This document shows, one piece after another, positions 1-13,627 of a stretch of DNA of 64,000 nt; the first letter of the stretch is position 1; each line of letters opens with the position of its first letter. Source of the DNA: Cymbidium sinense (Eukaryota; Streptophyta; Magnoliopsida; Asparagales; Orchidaceae). A program made the position numbers and the translations under genes. The notes under the pieces are model-generated. The model was not told where the DNA came from, ran no database searches, and saw nothing but the letters and a program-made list of their open reading frames with translations. The stretch covers positions 25,945,906-26,009,905 of the forward strand of contig CM038221.1 in NCBI GenBank assembly GCA_021442155.1. Direction: 5' to 3'.

Positions 1-1450
1 GTAGGATCCTTAGCAAATTTAGGTATGCTAAGGAAATCTTAATGTGTCTCTTTCTTTTTATCTTTTTCTTTTTGAAATTTTGAAAATAGGATTCTTAGCA
101 AATTTGGGTATGCTAAGGAAGTCCTAATGTGATTCTTTTTATTTTTGGATTTGTTTTGAAAATGGAGACTTCACTTTAGAAAATGTGGTATGTTAGAATG
201 AAGTTTCAAAAATGTGTTTCAAAATTGTTTTGAAAATAGAGACTTCACTTTTAGAAAATTTGGTATGCTAAAGTGAAGTTTCAATGTGTTTTGAATTTTG
301 TGAAAGATTTTAGCAAATTTATGCTAAATGAATTTCCAAATGTGTTTTTTGTTTTGAAAATGGAGACTTCACTTTAAAATATGGTATGCTAAAATGAAGT
401 TCTAAATGTGTTTTATGAAATGGAGATTTCACTTTAGCAAATTTATGCTAAATGAAATTCTAAAATTTGTTTCAAATTTTATTTTGAAAATGGAGACTTC
501 AAGCAAATATGGTATGCTAAAATGAAGTTCAAATGTGTTTTGAAAATTTTTGAAATGGAGATTTTACTTAGCAAATTTGGTATGCTAAATGAAATTCCAA
601 TTTGTTTTGAAAATGAGGCTTCACTTTAGCAAATATGGTGCTAAATGAAGTTCAAATGTGTTTTGAAAATGTTATTTTGAAAAGACAAATTTCCATATAA
701 TAGATTTGGGTATGTAAGATGAAATCAATTTTTTTGAAAGAGGAAATCCCAACTTAATCATATATGGAATAAGTTAAGTGGGATTTCAAAATAGTGTCAT
801 TTTATTTAGAAATGAAATCTTCATTCAATAAATTTGGGTATATTGAATGGAGATGTTCATATGTGCTTTTAAAAGTTTATTTTTGATTTTGATTGGAAAT
901 GAAACCTCCTTTCAAAAAGTGTGGGTATATTGAATGGAGAAGTTTCATATGTGCTTTTTTTGAAAGTTTATTTTTGATTTTGATTGGAAATGCAACCTCC
1001 TTTCAATAAGTGTGGGTATATTGAATGGAGAGGTTTCATATGTGCTTTTGGAAAATGAAATTCCAACTTAACACATGTGGGATGTGTTTAGTGAAATTTC
1101 AAAGTTGTGATTTTGCTTGAAGATGTAACATCCATTCAACATATTTGGATGTATTGAATGGAAAGACAAATCTTCAAATTTTATGCTTTTTGAAAGTTTA
1201 TTATTGGAATTTTATTTTTGAAAATGAAGTCTTCATCAAAATGAATTGAGTTAAGAAGTTCATTTGTGTTTTTAGAAAATATGATTGTTGGTTTTATTTT
1301 TAAAATGTTCCTACATGTAACAATTATGAAAATTGTTAGATGTAGTGCAAATATTTTATTAAGTGCATTTTGAAAAGTGCTTTTGAAAAGCAGACTTTTA
1401 TGAAGGATTTATTTTGTCTTTATTTTTGGAATGAACCTTTCCTTTATAAA
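1..1450 (-). repeat. Tandem hairpin array in the retrotransposon leader (left copy)
   Basis: About 20 imperfect units of 60-90 bp. Each has an inverted repeat around a loop that reads AATTTGGGTA or a close variant on the plus strand (TACCCAAATT in element sense). Example: CTTAGCA at 94-100, loop 101-110, TGCTAAG at 111-117. Stems in units near 240-640 carry ACTTCACTTTAGCA-type arms. Units near 830-1030 use TTCAATA/TATTGAA instead, and units near 730-780 and 1060-1100 use other paired arms, so both sides of the stem changed together. A further hairpin with a stem of about 15 bp sits at 1311-1345. It corresponds to the array at 58500-59880 and has no coding potential. Confidence 0.88.
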
Positions 1451-1689
1451 TGGTAAGGAGGAAGTCTTTGATCTTTTCTTTTTTATTAAATTTTTATTTT
1501 TTACCCATTGGAGAACTTGGGGTTTTAAGACCAACAGAGGTCCTAAAACCTAAAGATGTTAACTAGCTTAACTTAAGGATGAAATAAGATAAGTGCCAAT
1601 GGAAAGAAAGAGATATGGATTCAAACAAAGTACAAACCCACTATCGATACCTGGGGACAACGATCATTTACCAAAGATGGAGAGAGGAA

Positions 1690-1710
1690 CCATCCCTAGG
1701 GGAGTCGCCA
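1690..1710 (-). promoter_or_regulatory. Primer-binding site, tRNA-Arg type
   Basis: The minus strand reads TGGCGACTCC followed by CCTAGGG. The 3' end of a plant tRNA-Arg, read as its complement with CCA added, gives TGGCGACTCCGCTGGGG, so this is a 17-base match with two mismatches. Ogre/Tat elements commonly use tRNA-Arg. The site lies 9 nt past the proposed LTR end (TG at 1720-1721 on the plus strand) and fixes the direction of the element. Confidence 0.8.
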
Positions 1711-4700
1711 AAAAAAATATGTGGTAAAAATTTATATATAACTCTGCCTTCATATATATAACATCTTGTCGGGACACCACGTAGAACCACATATGTTCTT
1801 ATTAGGGTGATCGAGTACGACATTGAGGAAAGATGTACTATCTCAAAAGATAGAAGTCACCACCCTACAATGGACCTAATCACCTCAATAAGGAATCCTA
1901 AGGACTATGGGTCTTCAGAATGTACCAGAGATTCTTCCCCTACTTTACATGGAAAAGTAAAGCATGGTTTATTTTAAACCGGGTTCGTTAAATTCCCTAC
2001 AGGGGCAAGCCCTCATAGTTAATTACATCATAAGGAACATGATTCCTTAGGAATACTCTCGATTAAGATAAATGATCATTGTCTTCAAAGATTTTGAAAG
2101 GTAGGACTATCAATCGATTGATTTATTTTTAGAAAGTCAAATGGGATCAATCAGAGGAGAGTTCTTATCGAAGCCAAATGAAGATAAGTAGGGAGGCTTA
2201 GGATACTAGGGCCTAGTAAGCACCCTATCCAATGGTTGGGCTTTACATTTTTGAAATTGAATTATTTGAGTTGAATTTTTATTAGAAATTTAGGGCTTAT
2301 AATTCTATGATACAAGGTCATGAAAATGCCTAAGAGGTGAGGATTTATGCTTGTAGCCCGCAAAGGAAAGAAAGCAACCTCAGAACTTAAATCTAGGGAG
2401 CTTTGGAGATGGCCAAAAGCATGACCTAAATCTAAGGTGAAAATGGGTTTAGAGGATAAACCACCCGACTGTTGGACTTACAACCGCCTAGGGGTGGCCG
2501 CCAACTAACTCCTCCTATGATTTTAAAATATGTAGGCAAGTCATATGCTTTTGCAAGATAGCTAGGTTGTTGTTTATTTAGAAAGAAACTAAGTCCTTGA
2601 ACACACTCCCTAAGAGACTAGATCATGTAGGGTATGATTTAATGACTTAAATCTAATGCAAATTTTTGTTATATTTTATTTTTATTTTGGACAATCAATT
2701 TCACACGGGCTTTAGAATTCATATGCTTAATGCATAAAATTATATTATAGGCCAAAATCAACAAGATAAGGGGGTGTGTTTCCAGCGTGGCTCTCATAGG
2801 TCAAGCCAAGTTCTCACAAGGTGGAAGCCCTCTAATCAAAGTGAAATAACATGCTTTTATGCATGAGGTGAAAAGTAATACAACATCCAGCTAAGGGGTT
2901 GCTAATTCTTTTATCTTAATTTATAACCTAGGCTTTAGATGAGATTATGAGTTGTTTAATTTTAGTTTGAATTGATTAGTTGGATAAAAAATTTATTTAT
3001 TAAGAGCCTAATCATCATCCATGTCATACATCAAAGCAAGGAATAAACTAGGAAAAGATGCCAACTTAATGCACAAACTAAGCAAACATTAATCAATTTA
3101 TAAAGCTAGCACAAAAGAATAAAATGTCATTTATGGTCGGGCTCCACCGCACAAACCCAAAAATAAATTGGGTAGCCAAGCTCTACCCTTATACAATGTG
3201 GAATACAAATGAATTAAATACAATTAAGCAAGGAATTCATGTTATGGGGGTCTTCATTCTTCATTTCTTCTTTCTTCTTTCTTATTTCTTCTTTTAGTTC
3301 CTTCTTTTGGATGGTTGGAATGTGGTTGCTCCAAAGGCTTCACATGGTACATAAGATGTAATCTTATGACCAATGGTCATCCTAATCCCCCATAACAGTT
3401 ATTCTAACAGAGATTAAGTAAACAAACCATATAATCCCAAGCATGTATATATATAAATTGGACTTAGCACCCCACACATGGGTAACCCAAGCCCACCTAG
3501 CCTATTTTGGATTATGCTTAGGGGTATAAGCACCTGTACAACAAAAATAATTTTATATTTTTATTACAGTGCCCCTTAAGCACAATCCCCTGTAGAAGAT
3601 AATAGTTAGATTAAGATCATCCTAACATTCATTCTATGCATATACACCCTAACATCAACTAAAATAAAATATCACAAAACAAAAATAAACATCAAACCAT
3701 GCACCTCCCTAACCTAAAGTTAGAAATGGTGACTTAGCCTAATGTGTGTGCCATTTAACGTTTGTGTGGTATGCTTAGCTAAGCCTTAAGGTTCAAGTTT
3801 TCTAAGTATGGAAATGTTCAACTTAGATGAGTAATTTCATTTAAGTTTCTTAGTTGCTTTAGTTGATTTTTATTTTGTATTTTGATTTGGTTTAAATAAA
3901 TCCTATAGTTAATTACTAAATGTTGTATAGAGAGGAAAAGAGAAGAGAACTTCTCTTTCCACCTTAAGTAATTTCTAATGGTAGATTCATATTTTAATTT
4001 TGTTTAGTGAATGTTTTATTATGTATTTTAATTAATCCTAAGTTTAGAAAAATTTTAAACAAACCTATTCAAAGAGAAAGGCATTTTAAGATTAAGTAAA
4101 GTGAAATACTATCACAAAACACACAACATTTCATTTCTTTCCCAACATGTGTAACATGCATATGGATGAATCCTAAGCATATCTATACATGCAAATAGAA
4201 GTGTTTTAGCACACCTTAATGATGAATGCTAAGAGATGTTACTTAAGAAAATTTAGGATGCTTCATGATGCATGATTTTATTAAGTAGAAAAAGTGATTC
4301 TTTATCCATTTTCATATGCATATATGTATGAAAGGCATAAGTGAGTACTGACATTGTTATAGCAGGTGTAAGGTACAAGACCTACTTAGGGCTACTTAAA
4401 ACCTCAATCCGAGGTTGTCACTAATATACCACTTTTCTTAAATACATATGCATGTACAAAAGAAATGAATGAAAAAAGAAAGATGCAAGATTTTATGTTT
4501 ATTTGGTTTTGGTTTGATTGTTTAATTTATATGTGTGATGTGGAATCCCTTCTTAAGTCTTGACATAGGAGTGTATAGGAATGGATTTAAGCAAGTGTCA
4601 TGTCCTTTTCAAATGGACTATACACTTTGCCTATAATTCTATGTTAAGAAAGAGAGGGAGAATCACATAACACATTTTAAATTCACATGCAAGCTTATAA

Positions 4701-5974
4701 ATAATCATAAATAGCATACCTTTCAGTTTTGATGTTTAATTCATAGGTTTCAAAATAATTTTGGATTTAATAGTGATAATAGCCATTCCTATACAATTTG
4801 ACATAGAGGACATATTTCATTTTCAATTTGATTTTCAAAAGGCATGAATGCATGATTTTTATATGACATACACATTTAGCATGCTAAGAAAGAAATGAAG
4901 TGATGAAAGCATTTAAATTCATTCACCCTAATTAATTTCTAAAGACAATCTTATGAGATAAGATTATTTAAAGTAAATCAAATTTGGTTTTAGGAAAGTT
5001 TGATTTTGTTTTGAGTTTGATTTCAATTTGAGAAATGTGAGAAGGTTTGCTGGTCCTAACCCATTCCCACACATGTATGATATTTTAGTTTAACTTTTAG
5101 GTGATTAGATCAATTTTATGCTTTAGTTAGGTTAAGGTGTGAATTAAGTGTATTAATTATCCCTTACCTACACCACTTTAGCATATTTAATCAAATAATT
5201 ATGAGCCAATATATGACATAAAATGACACAAGGAATTTAATCAACAATGCATCTAAGAAAGAAAGGGTCTAATGCAATTGACTCACAATAAGTGATTAAT
5301 TAAGCTAAAAGGTTTAGTTTAAGTACTTTCATAACCCTTCTCACACATGTAGGTTGAATTTTGATTTCCTTAAGTTACTTAGGTTATTGAACACCTAAGC
5401 ACCTACCCAAGATGAATTGGTTAAGTTCTTGAATGTTTTAAAAGTTTTATCAAGTTAATTAAGTAGGTGATTAGGGGATTATCCCTTAATTAAGTTTGAA
5501 TTAAGAAAGGAAAGGGGTTTAGGGTAACTTCCCCCAAATCCATTCCATAAACTCTTATTCACTTAAGCAAAGCTTAATTAACTTAATAAGGGGGTTAAAC
5601 CACTATTCACATATTTAATTAAGCTTAATTACATTAAGAGGGTGATATAAGATTCATTATATGATTTCCCTAATTAACGCATCAATAAATGGCAAGAAAA
5701 TTAGGGGAAGTAGAGGTCATCCCACTAAATACACTAGAGAAATTTGAAAAGAATTAATGAAATGATTAGGGAGTAATTAGGGTTATTAAATTTTTATTAA
5801 ATCCTTAATTGAGGAAAAATCCATTAAAAACAATTTTAGATTATTTCCCTAAGAAATAGCTTTATAGTGCATTTTACTTTATATTTTTATGATTTTTTTG
5901 GAATTAGTTATGCAATTATGAAGATTCAGCCATTATGGATAAATAATTAAATCCCTAATTAAATAACTAATCCT

Positions 5975-6960
5975 GTCCACACCACGTGGACCGCTGATGT
6001 GGTGTGCACTTTCCAAGTAGCATGATGGGATTGGTCACTTAAGTTATCATATCCTGGTGCCGCATCAGCGGCATCGCTATGCGATTTCTTCTCATCCGTC
6101 TGATGAAGGATCGGACGGTTGAGATTGAGCTCGCGGTTCTTAAGGGATGAATCAAAGGGTCCTACACATCTTGATCATGGTGTCCATCCAAAATGTGTGG
6201 ATGGGCAGACCATGATCCGTCCCTGAGCTTGCATGTGGGAGATGGGCCACTGTCCATCTTCTAGGGCAAGATCTAAGCTCGATTGAGCTCAAACTCAACC
6301 AACACCATCATCACACAAGGGGATGAAGATCTAACAGTCCATTTCACTTGGGGTGAAACTTTCCTTCACAAAGGACCACACACTCTCTATTTTAAGCTCG
6401 GGTTGAAGGCATACCTGAGGAGGCTATCCACGATCAATGAGGTAGGTCAGTGGAGATAAAGCTCTGTTGAAGATTTGAGGTGAGATTGAGTGGATCTTCT
6501 ATGGACCAAGCTCACCTTCAAATGGATTGCAATCAAAGTCCCACCTCCCTTGCTTTGAGAACTTGGGAAAAACACCAGCTTCGATTGAGTCCTCAGATGC
6601 TTGCAAGAGGAATTGAGTTGTGTGGTGGCTAACTTGGAATTTCACTTGAGCTCCCCTATTTTTGGGTTGAAGAAATCGAGAAATGGAGAGATCAAAATGC
6701 TTAGGGATTGCATGAGGGAGCTTGGGAAGTTTGCTAGAGGTCTCTCCCAGTCAATCGAGTGTGAGTGTCTTCAATTCAAGTGGAATTAGGGGGAGTATAT
6801 CTCCACCTAGGTGAATCGGATGGCCGCAAGCTCTCCTTCCATTTTGATCCAATTCACCCTATTCAATGTGTTTGTTAGGCCATTTAGAGTGGCATGGCAT
6901 TCGATTTTGGGTGTGGAGTGGAGTAGTGAAGCTCCCATGTGCTTGAAATGGGCGGAGGAA
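5975..6960 (-). promoter_or_regulatory. GC-richer block with G-box in LTR-A
   Basis: Base composition rises sharply here compared with the AT-rich LTR. A CpG-bearing stretch lies at about 6057-6145. At its element-downstream edge is CCACGTGG (5982-5989), a canonical plant G-box. The other two long LTRs have the same word at the same place (17711-17718 and 53337-53344), followed by AT-rich sequence. This could be the LTR promoter or enhancer region, but no TATA box or start site can be fixed. Confidence 0.45.
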
Positions 6961-6999
6961 TGATTCTCATGTGCTCATGTCAAGTGAGGTGGTCGATTT

Positions 7000-8120
7000 G
7001 ACCAATGGGTTGGGTTTGACTGACCCAAACCCAATGGACCATGTGCACCATCCTCATTAGTGATCATTTGGTCCATTAAGAGGATGCCAAGTTTCCATGA
7101 AAATGAATTGACCAAATTCCAAGTGATTTTGATTTTATGTTACCCTATAGCATAGGGGTAAAATGGTCATTTGGCTATGGTTTCAGTTTGAATATGTTTA
7201 GTATGATTGAAAAATGGATTGGACCAAGTTTCATTGAATTTGGAGTTGGTTTGATATGATTTGGCTCATGTTGACCCATTTAGGTCAAAATGGGTCAACT
7301 TGGGTCAAGTTGACCAATTGGTCAAATTAGGTCAAACCAAGGGTTGGGTCAAGTTCATATGACCATTTGAAATGTTTTGGCATCATTGGTTTGGTTCAAT
7401 TTGATTTATATTTGGATTTGGTTCATTTGATTTCATTTAGGTCAAATGGGTCAAGTTGACCAATTTGACCCATTTGACCTATTTGGGTTAGGTCATGGGT
7501 TGGTTTAGGTCAAGTTGATATGAAATGTATTGGTATCTTTATTTCCAATCAACTTTGGTTTAATTTGATTTTGGCTCAATTTTACCTTTTAGGGTTGGGT
7601 TCAAGGTCAATTAGGCTGGGTTGGGTCTAGTTGGATTGAGGCTTTGGTCAAGTTCAACAATCATTTTGGAATGAACTTGACCCATTGGTTTCAATCAATT
7701 TGGCTTAGATCAAGTTTTGACACATTTTGACTTTTTAGGTCAAGTTGGGTCAACTTGGGTCAAGTGGCCAATTGGGCTAGGTTATGCTCAAATGATGACT
7801 TGGTCAAGTTCAAACATTGATCATGAATGAGTTTTAATCAATGGTTTCAATCAATTTGGCCTATGGTGGATTTTGGCTAGTTTAGGTTTCATTTTGGCTA
7901 AGTGTTGACTTGGTCAACCCTTAGGTTTGACTTGGTTTGACCCAATTTGAGTGATTGATCATCTTATGATGAGAGGCTTAGGTGGGCTTAGTTCAATCCA
8001 ATTTGGTAGGATTAGAATTTGGCTCAAAAGGGGACTTTAGGTCACTTTGGGTCAAGTGAGCCTAAGTGGGTCAATTGACTTGATGGCTTAATCAAGTTTG
8101 GTTGAACTCACATATGGACT
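7000..8120 (-). promoter_or_regulatory. Dense TTGACC/GGTCAA (W-box-like) block in LTR-A
   Basis: The words GGTCAA, GGGTCAA and TTGACC recur dozens of times in both orientations, often only 8-15 bases apart (for example around 7260-7340 and 7440-7500). TTGAC[CT] is the core bound by WRKY transcription factors. Whether these sites are bound cannot be seen; they may simply reflect expansion of a simple sequence. Matching blocks occur in LTR-B and LTR-C. Confidence 0.5.
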
Positions 8121-8149
8121 TATGATTGAAATATAAATCCATTTGCAAG

Positions 8150-9200
8150 TGGTTTAGAGTCAAATGGGTTTTGATTCATTTGATAATTTCAAGTTCAAAG
8201 GGGTAAACATGGGTTTGACTTGGGTTTGATTTTTGAATTTACTTTTGATTTGATGATTGAAGTTTGTGTTTATATTTGGGTTCATGATTGAAGGATTGAT
8301 TGAATCATGAAAAAAAAAAAAGAGTTTGGCTTGATTTGAATTTGATTTCAAGATTTTGACTTGAAAGGCTTAGGTTGAATTTTGGTTGAATTCGGACTTG
8401 ATTTTTGAATTGATTTTTGGATTGATGATTGAAGTTTATATTTATATTTGGATTCATGATTGAAGGATTGATTGAATCATGAAAAAAATTAATAGTTTAA
8501 TTTGATTTAGCTAAGTTCAAGATTTTGACTTGAAAGGTTTAGGTTGAATTTTGGTTGAATTTGGACTTGATTTTTTTGAGTTTTGATTGATATTGAATTT
8601 ATATTTATATTTATTTGATTGAAATTGATTGAATAATGAAGAAAATTCAAGGGTTTGATTTGAATTTGATTTAGCTAAGTTGAGACTTGAAAGTTTAGGT
8701 TGAATTTGGTTGAATTTGGACTTGATTTTGAAATGATGATTGAATTTTATATTTATATTTGATTCATGTGAAAATTGATTGAATCATGAAGAAAATCAGG
8801 AGTTGATTTGAATTTATTTGGCTAAGTTGAATTTGACTTGAAAATAGGTTGAATTTGGTTGAATTTGGATTTGAATGTTTGAATTGATTTTTTCATTGAT
8901 GATTGAAGTTTATATTTATATTTGGATTCATGATTGAAGGATTGATTGAATCATGAAGAAAAATCAAGAGTTTAGCTTAATTTGAGTTCGATTTGGCTAA
9001 GTTCAAGAGTTTGACTTGAAAGGATTAGGTTGGATTTTGGTTGAATATGGATTTGAATTTTGAATTTATCTTTAGATATTTGAATTTATATTACATTTAT
9101 ATTTGTGAATATAAATGAGAATATAAGTGAGTTATGAGAAAATTTCTTGAATTTGAGTTGATTTGTGATTTAAAATTTAAGTCCATAAGATGGAATCAAA
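8150..9200 (-). repeat. 150-180 bp tandem repeat near the LTR-A 5' end
   Basis: About six diverged units, each containing TTTATATTTATATTTGG-like sequence followed by a GATTGAATCATG motif. Unit landmarks lie near 8283, 8431, 8601, 8748, 8907 and 9085. LTR-B has a related five-unit array and LTR-C two clear units, so the array has changed copy number between elements. The small minus-strand ORF at 8160-8351 is an artefact of this repeat. Confidence 0.8.
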
Positions 9201-9879
9201 GGGACTTAGGAAATATTCTTGAACTTGGAATTCAATCATGAGCTTCAATCATTTGGAATTGATTTGAATTTGAGAAAATCAATTGATTAGGAATTGATTT
9301 AAGTTTTGATGTTGATTTGATTTAGAGTTTGACTTGAAGGAAGGAAGTGAGGAATTGGTCCAAGCTATAGGGTTTGCAAATTTTCTTAACACCACTAAAG
9401 CATGACCTATTCTTATGGTTAACTCTTCTAAGTCTCTAGGACTAGGTTGAGTATCCACCTAATCACTAAAGTGACCTTCTAGAAGACTCTTAGTGCAAAG
9501 TCCTATCTAAGATGGAAGGGTTGAGAGCTCATTCTAAAAATGGGGTCATCAAAGAGCTAGTCACCAACTTGAATGATAGTTTGTTTTGTACAATGTTGAA
9601 TAATAAAATTATGTGGAAATGTGTGATTAGAACCTTGGTGTTTTGGGAAACTAGTCACTCAAATAGGCTAAGTTAGAGGAAATAGAAATCTAAAATAATA
9701 AGACTATCACTAGATGCCTCTTTCTTTTTTTTTTATGTTCAATAATTCATCCCTTTTTAGTGATATAATAGGTGATTGGGTTACATTTCAATATGTAGCT
9801 AGTTTGACATTCTTTGCCCAAAGTGGCTTACTACTACAAAGCCTTATCAAGCATAATGTTATCTTTCTTTTGATCATCT

Positions 9880-10560
9880 AGGACTATGCTGATTGCAAAT
9901 ATATCTATTACGTAATTGAGTTATGTTTTGACTAACATCTTCTATAGTGATGCCTTAGTTACATTACACTAGTTATTATTTATCCTTATGTTTGTAAATT
10001 TTGAATACAACTTTTTTTGTTCTTTACTCTAAGCTATAGTTCTCACTTCTAAATGTATATCTTTGTTTTATTAAGGGACCAAAATGGTTGACTCACAATT
10101 ATAAGTTACTTAAATTCTCCACCCTTTATATTTAAAATAATATGATAAATGAACTTGTCAAACCTTACAATAACATTTTTATTATCTTTTGGAGGTACTT
10201 AGTTAATTATTAGCTAGTTGGCATGAGATAATTGGTTTCATTTCCACCAAACATAAATTTTTTATGGATTGATAATGACATGAGGCTTATCCTTGTATCA
10301 AAACCCAAAATGCATTATTAAGCTATTCACTCTTTTTAACATAGAGAATAGTAATGTTTTATAAGTCTTTCACTTTCTAAGCAATTTTCTTTACAATATA
10401 GTGCTACATCCTTCTGTCAAACTCAACATCTTGTCATTCTTTAGCATCCTTATGTTGGGGAGGAATTTTTCATGAATATGATGTATCTTAGTATTTACTC
10501 TAAAGTATCAATGATTTTGATGTTAATATACATCTTCTTGAACACATTAAAAATTTAAAA
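9880..10560 (-). pseudogene. Athila-like Ty3/gypsy gag-protease relic
   Basis: On the minus strand, pieces resembling the gag-protease region of Athila-type elements appear in the expected order, split among frames with many stops. FKKMYINI (10542-10519) matches the segment ahead of the protease. An ALTEEC-like stretch reads SLTEGCSTIL near 10410-10450. A GASINLMP-like stretch with LVEMKP lies around 10225-10285, followed by KVVFKIY near 9990-10010. The catalytic Asp-Ser/Thr-Gly triad cannot be read. The relic is far older than the flanking Ogre-like LTRs. Assignment rests on remembered family motifs, not on a search. Confidence 0.6.
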
Positions 10561-10599
10561 ATACTTTTAAATCATTAAAGACATGGAAATAGTCATACA

Positions 10600-13500
10600 T
10601 ATAGAGGTGGATTGTCATAAAATAATTTATATTTGATCTTCACTTATTTCATATCTTCTTTCTTCTCAACACTCTTATGTTATATCTTAGCTTCTTCATC
10701 GCTTGATAATCACCCAACTTCTTGTCATTTCTCAAGGTCATACTTTATATATATTCTCTTTGATTTAATTAACTGTTAATTGGTAAGGCCCAAGTGTCTA
10801 GAAGAAAGTTATTATAATAATTGAGTAATTTATAGATTCATATTTTTAATGGCTATCTATCATCAAAATAATTGTTTCTTGCCTCCACAAAGTGAAAAAA
10901 GTTCTATTCGTACACTAAATGATAGTAAATGTTACTTGTGCTCTTACTAAGACTTTTCCATCCTTTTCTATGGCTACGAAACCAATTACTAATATTCATT
11001 TTGTTGATGAAATTACTTTAGAAATATGGCTCAATTATGACAACCAATTATGTCAAAAAAATCCAAAAAATTCTTTAGAAAATAATTTAGGCAAATTTTG
11101 CCACCTTTTCTTTTGATAGTAAAACTTGCACCAAAATCTACGTCCTGTGATAATTTTTGTTGGAAACATGTTCTAATGGCTTATCGATGTTCTAAGAATT
11201 AGTTAGAGGTGCTAGAACTTTGTTATAATAGATGTCAAAAAAAATTTAATTTTGTTAACTATGGTTGATAGAAATTTCTAATGGTCATGTGTGATGGAGA
11301 AATCATTGAACATTTTTTTATGGTATTAACCACTAGAAATGAAGATATAACCAACAAACATTGGACACCAATAAAGCTTGAGCTAACGATAGTTATTATC
11401 ATTTCTATTGGAATATTTGCAAGAAACTTGTAGCATAATTAAAAAATGAATTCACTTAAGGATTGACCATTTATAATTCTTTCATATCAATAACAATACA
11501 TTATAAGACATCATGTTGCCTTGAATAATACAAAACATTATATCAAAATAATATGTTGATAACAAAAATTATATCAAACATTAATTATACTTAGATGATT
11601 TCACAATATAATGTAATTATTTAGCACAAAATAACATAAAACTATTCACACATAATTCAACATAAGAAAAAGGATAAAAATTCTCAATTTTCCTCTCCGG
11701 TCTCCTTATCATCCTTATCATCTTTTTTCTATTCTTTTTCTTCCTCATCAATCACTATATATCCCTTCCCTTTACTCTATTTCTTACATAACTTTTCTAC
11801 TTGCATCACCATCATGCAAGCTTTCATCTCTTCAATGAATGTAGCCAATGACCTTCTGACAACCTCCTAAATAGTACTCTCCCCTACACTTAAGTAAGTT
11901 ATCTAGGAGACTAAGCATCATATATGTCATGCCCTATATGCTTAGCCCATAAATCCTCGCCTTCATCTTGCCTTTACTACCCATCACCATAAGTTGAACT
12001 CGTCTAGTTATGATGATGGCTTTTCTTTAGATGACTAACTCTGATTATCACACCAATGCTTGTATTTACTATTATAATTTTTTTAAAGAAATTGACATTA
12101 CTCATGTAGTCTTATTTGGATCTGCTATCAACCCACTACTAGTCATATGGTGCTGATGTGTGTGCATGTGTAGATCTTACAATGTAAGCTCCCTTCCTAG
12201 CATCAACTTTTGTAAAAGTCATTAAAATTAATATTTGTTAATTTAATAAAATAGATCATATGATAAATATAAAATTAATATGCTTACCATTTACCTCTTA
12301 TATTTAGTAGGACTTGAGCCACCATTATGTAGCAAGATCCCTCTACCTCTAAAATATAACACCTAATTATTTTTATTCTCTCTCTTTTGGTCTACTTGTC
12401 TTCCTAAGTTGTTAGAGAATCTACTCCCATCTTCAATAATGATAATTATACTTACAAATATTTGCATGATGTGGGTGGTGGACTTTGACCTAATTGGTAA
12501 ATGAAGCACTTAAATGCTTATGTCATTGGTAGAGTTCAATTTTGGTATATTGATGCAAGTATTTTGGGTTGGCCAACACAAGATAGAGAGTAGAATTAAT
12601 TTTAGATGATCAACTTTAAATAGCTAGAACTCCATTTAAGAAAGTCTAAATCACATGAAATCAAAATAAAATTGTAGATAAATAAGTATTTTTATGATCT
12701 AGAAAATTTCATGGGTCTAGGTTTTTTTTTCTTTTTCTTATTAATTTCTCTCAAAACTATCAGTGAGTAAATTTTATGGCCAACTTACTAGATTCACACT
12801 TAAGGTTTATTAAACTTATGAACATAGTGGAATTAAAACCAACTCCATAATTGAAAACTAAATATAAGAGTGTTATCAATATTTTATAGAATTTCACACA
12901 ATTTTATGTAGGTTTAAACATACCAAACATGCACGCAACCAAACTAGATCTTCTCAACTCTAAGCTTGGCCAAGTAATTCAAGGACATAAAAGTAAGGTT
13001 TTAAGTTAAGGAAATTATAGGAAACAAATATCTAAATTAATAGAGATTATCAACAACACACAAAAAAAAGGAAATATCATAGAAAACACAATCACATAAA
13101 ATTAGGACAATCACCAAAGTATCCTTGTAGATAAGTCAAAAAAAACCTTCTTAACGGCTTCCAAGCCCCAACACAGAGAATAATCATCTTCCAATCTTTG
13201 TTCAAAATATCACTAAAACTTCATTCCAACAATGAATAAGAACAAGAGTTTTATATAATACACACCAATTAAATCTCACAAAAGGATGGAAAGGAGAGAG
13301 TTGGGGAAGGGGTAATAGCTCAAATTACTCCCTTCTAATCCACTAAGCCACCAAACCCTCATTAAACATAATTAATATAATTATTTTAATTAACCATAAT
13401 AACATTAAGTCTTTATCACACATAATGAAACTATATAAAACATTTATACATAATAATTACATGATACACAACAAAATAAAGTACAAACATAAGTCTTTCA

Positions 13501-13627
13501 TGATAACTTCCTTCCCATTGCCCTCTTACTTCTTGTAAAGGGATCATCAATGTTTTTTCCTTTAATTTCATTTCTTTAGCCATTATGATTACACCTCTTT
13601 TTGCTTATTCTCCTTGTGCTTCACTAT
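10600..13627. other. Spacer with no recognisable gene
   Basis: AT-rich sequence between the Athila-like relic and LTR-B. It holds a 65-codon plus-strand ORF (10919-11116) with no recognisable domain and many isolated stops in all frames. Some of it may be the gag end or LTR of the same Athila-like relic, but I could not identify it. Confidence 0.4.

Larger units (their letters stand above)
1..9548 (-). mobile_element. Ogre/Tat-like Ty3/gypsy retrotransposon, 5' portion (LTR-A, PBS, leader), truncated by window edge
   Basis: Read on the minus strand, this stretch has the order of the 5' end of an LTR retrotransposon: a long LTR (9548 to about 1720), a primer-binding site matching tRNA-Arg (1710 to 1690), then a leader packed with hairpin repeats that runs off the left edge. 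The same order occurs on the plus strand at 50418-59880, where it continues into gag, so identity rests on that comparison rather than on coding sequence here. The gag and pol genes of this copy would lie outside the window. It faces LTR-B (13628-22048) head to head. Many indels separate it from the other copies, so it is not a recent duplicate of either. Confidence 0.8.
1720..9548 (-). repeat. LTR-A, complete giant LTR (about 7.8 kb)
   Basis: Boundaries come from comparing copies. In element sense the LTR starts TGACCCCATTTTTAGAATGAG (plus-strand end 9548), matching the starts at 13628 and 50418, with unrelated sequence beyond. It ends ACCACA next to the primer-binding site. Shared landmarks with LTR-B and LTR-C include the direct-repeat block, the TTGACC-rich block, the GC-rich block with G-box, and a 3' segment around 1800-2050. 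No open reading frame of meaningful length occurs. The small ORF at 6601-6789 lies in the GC-rich block and has no counterpart in the other LTRs. Confidence 0.78.
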
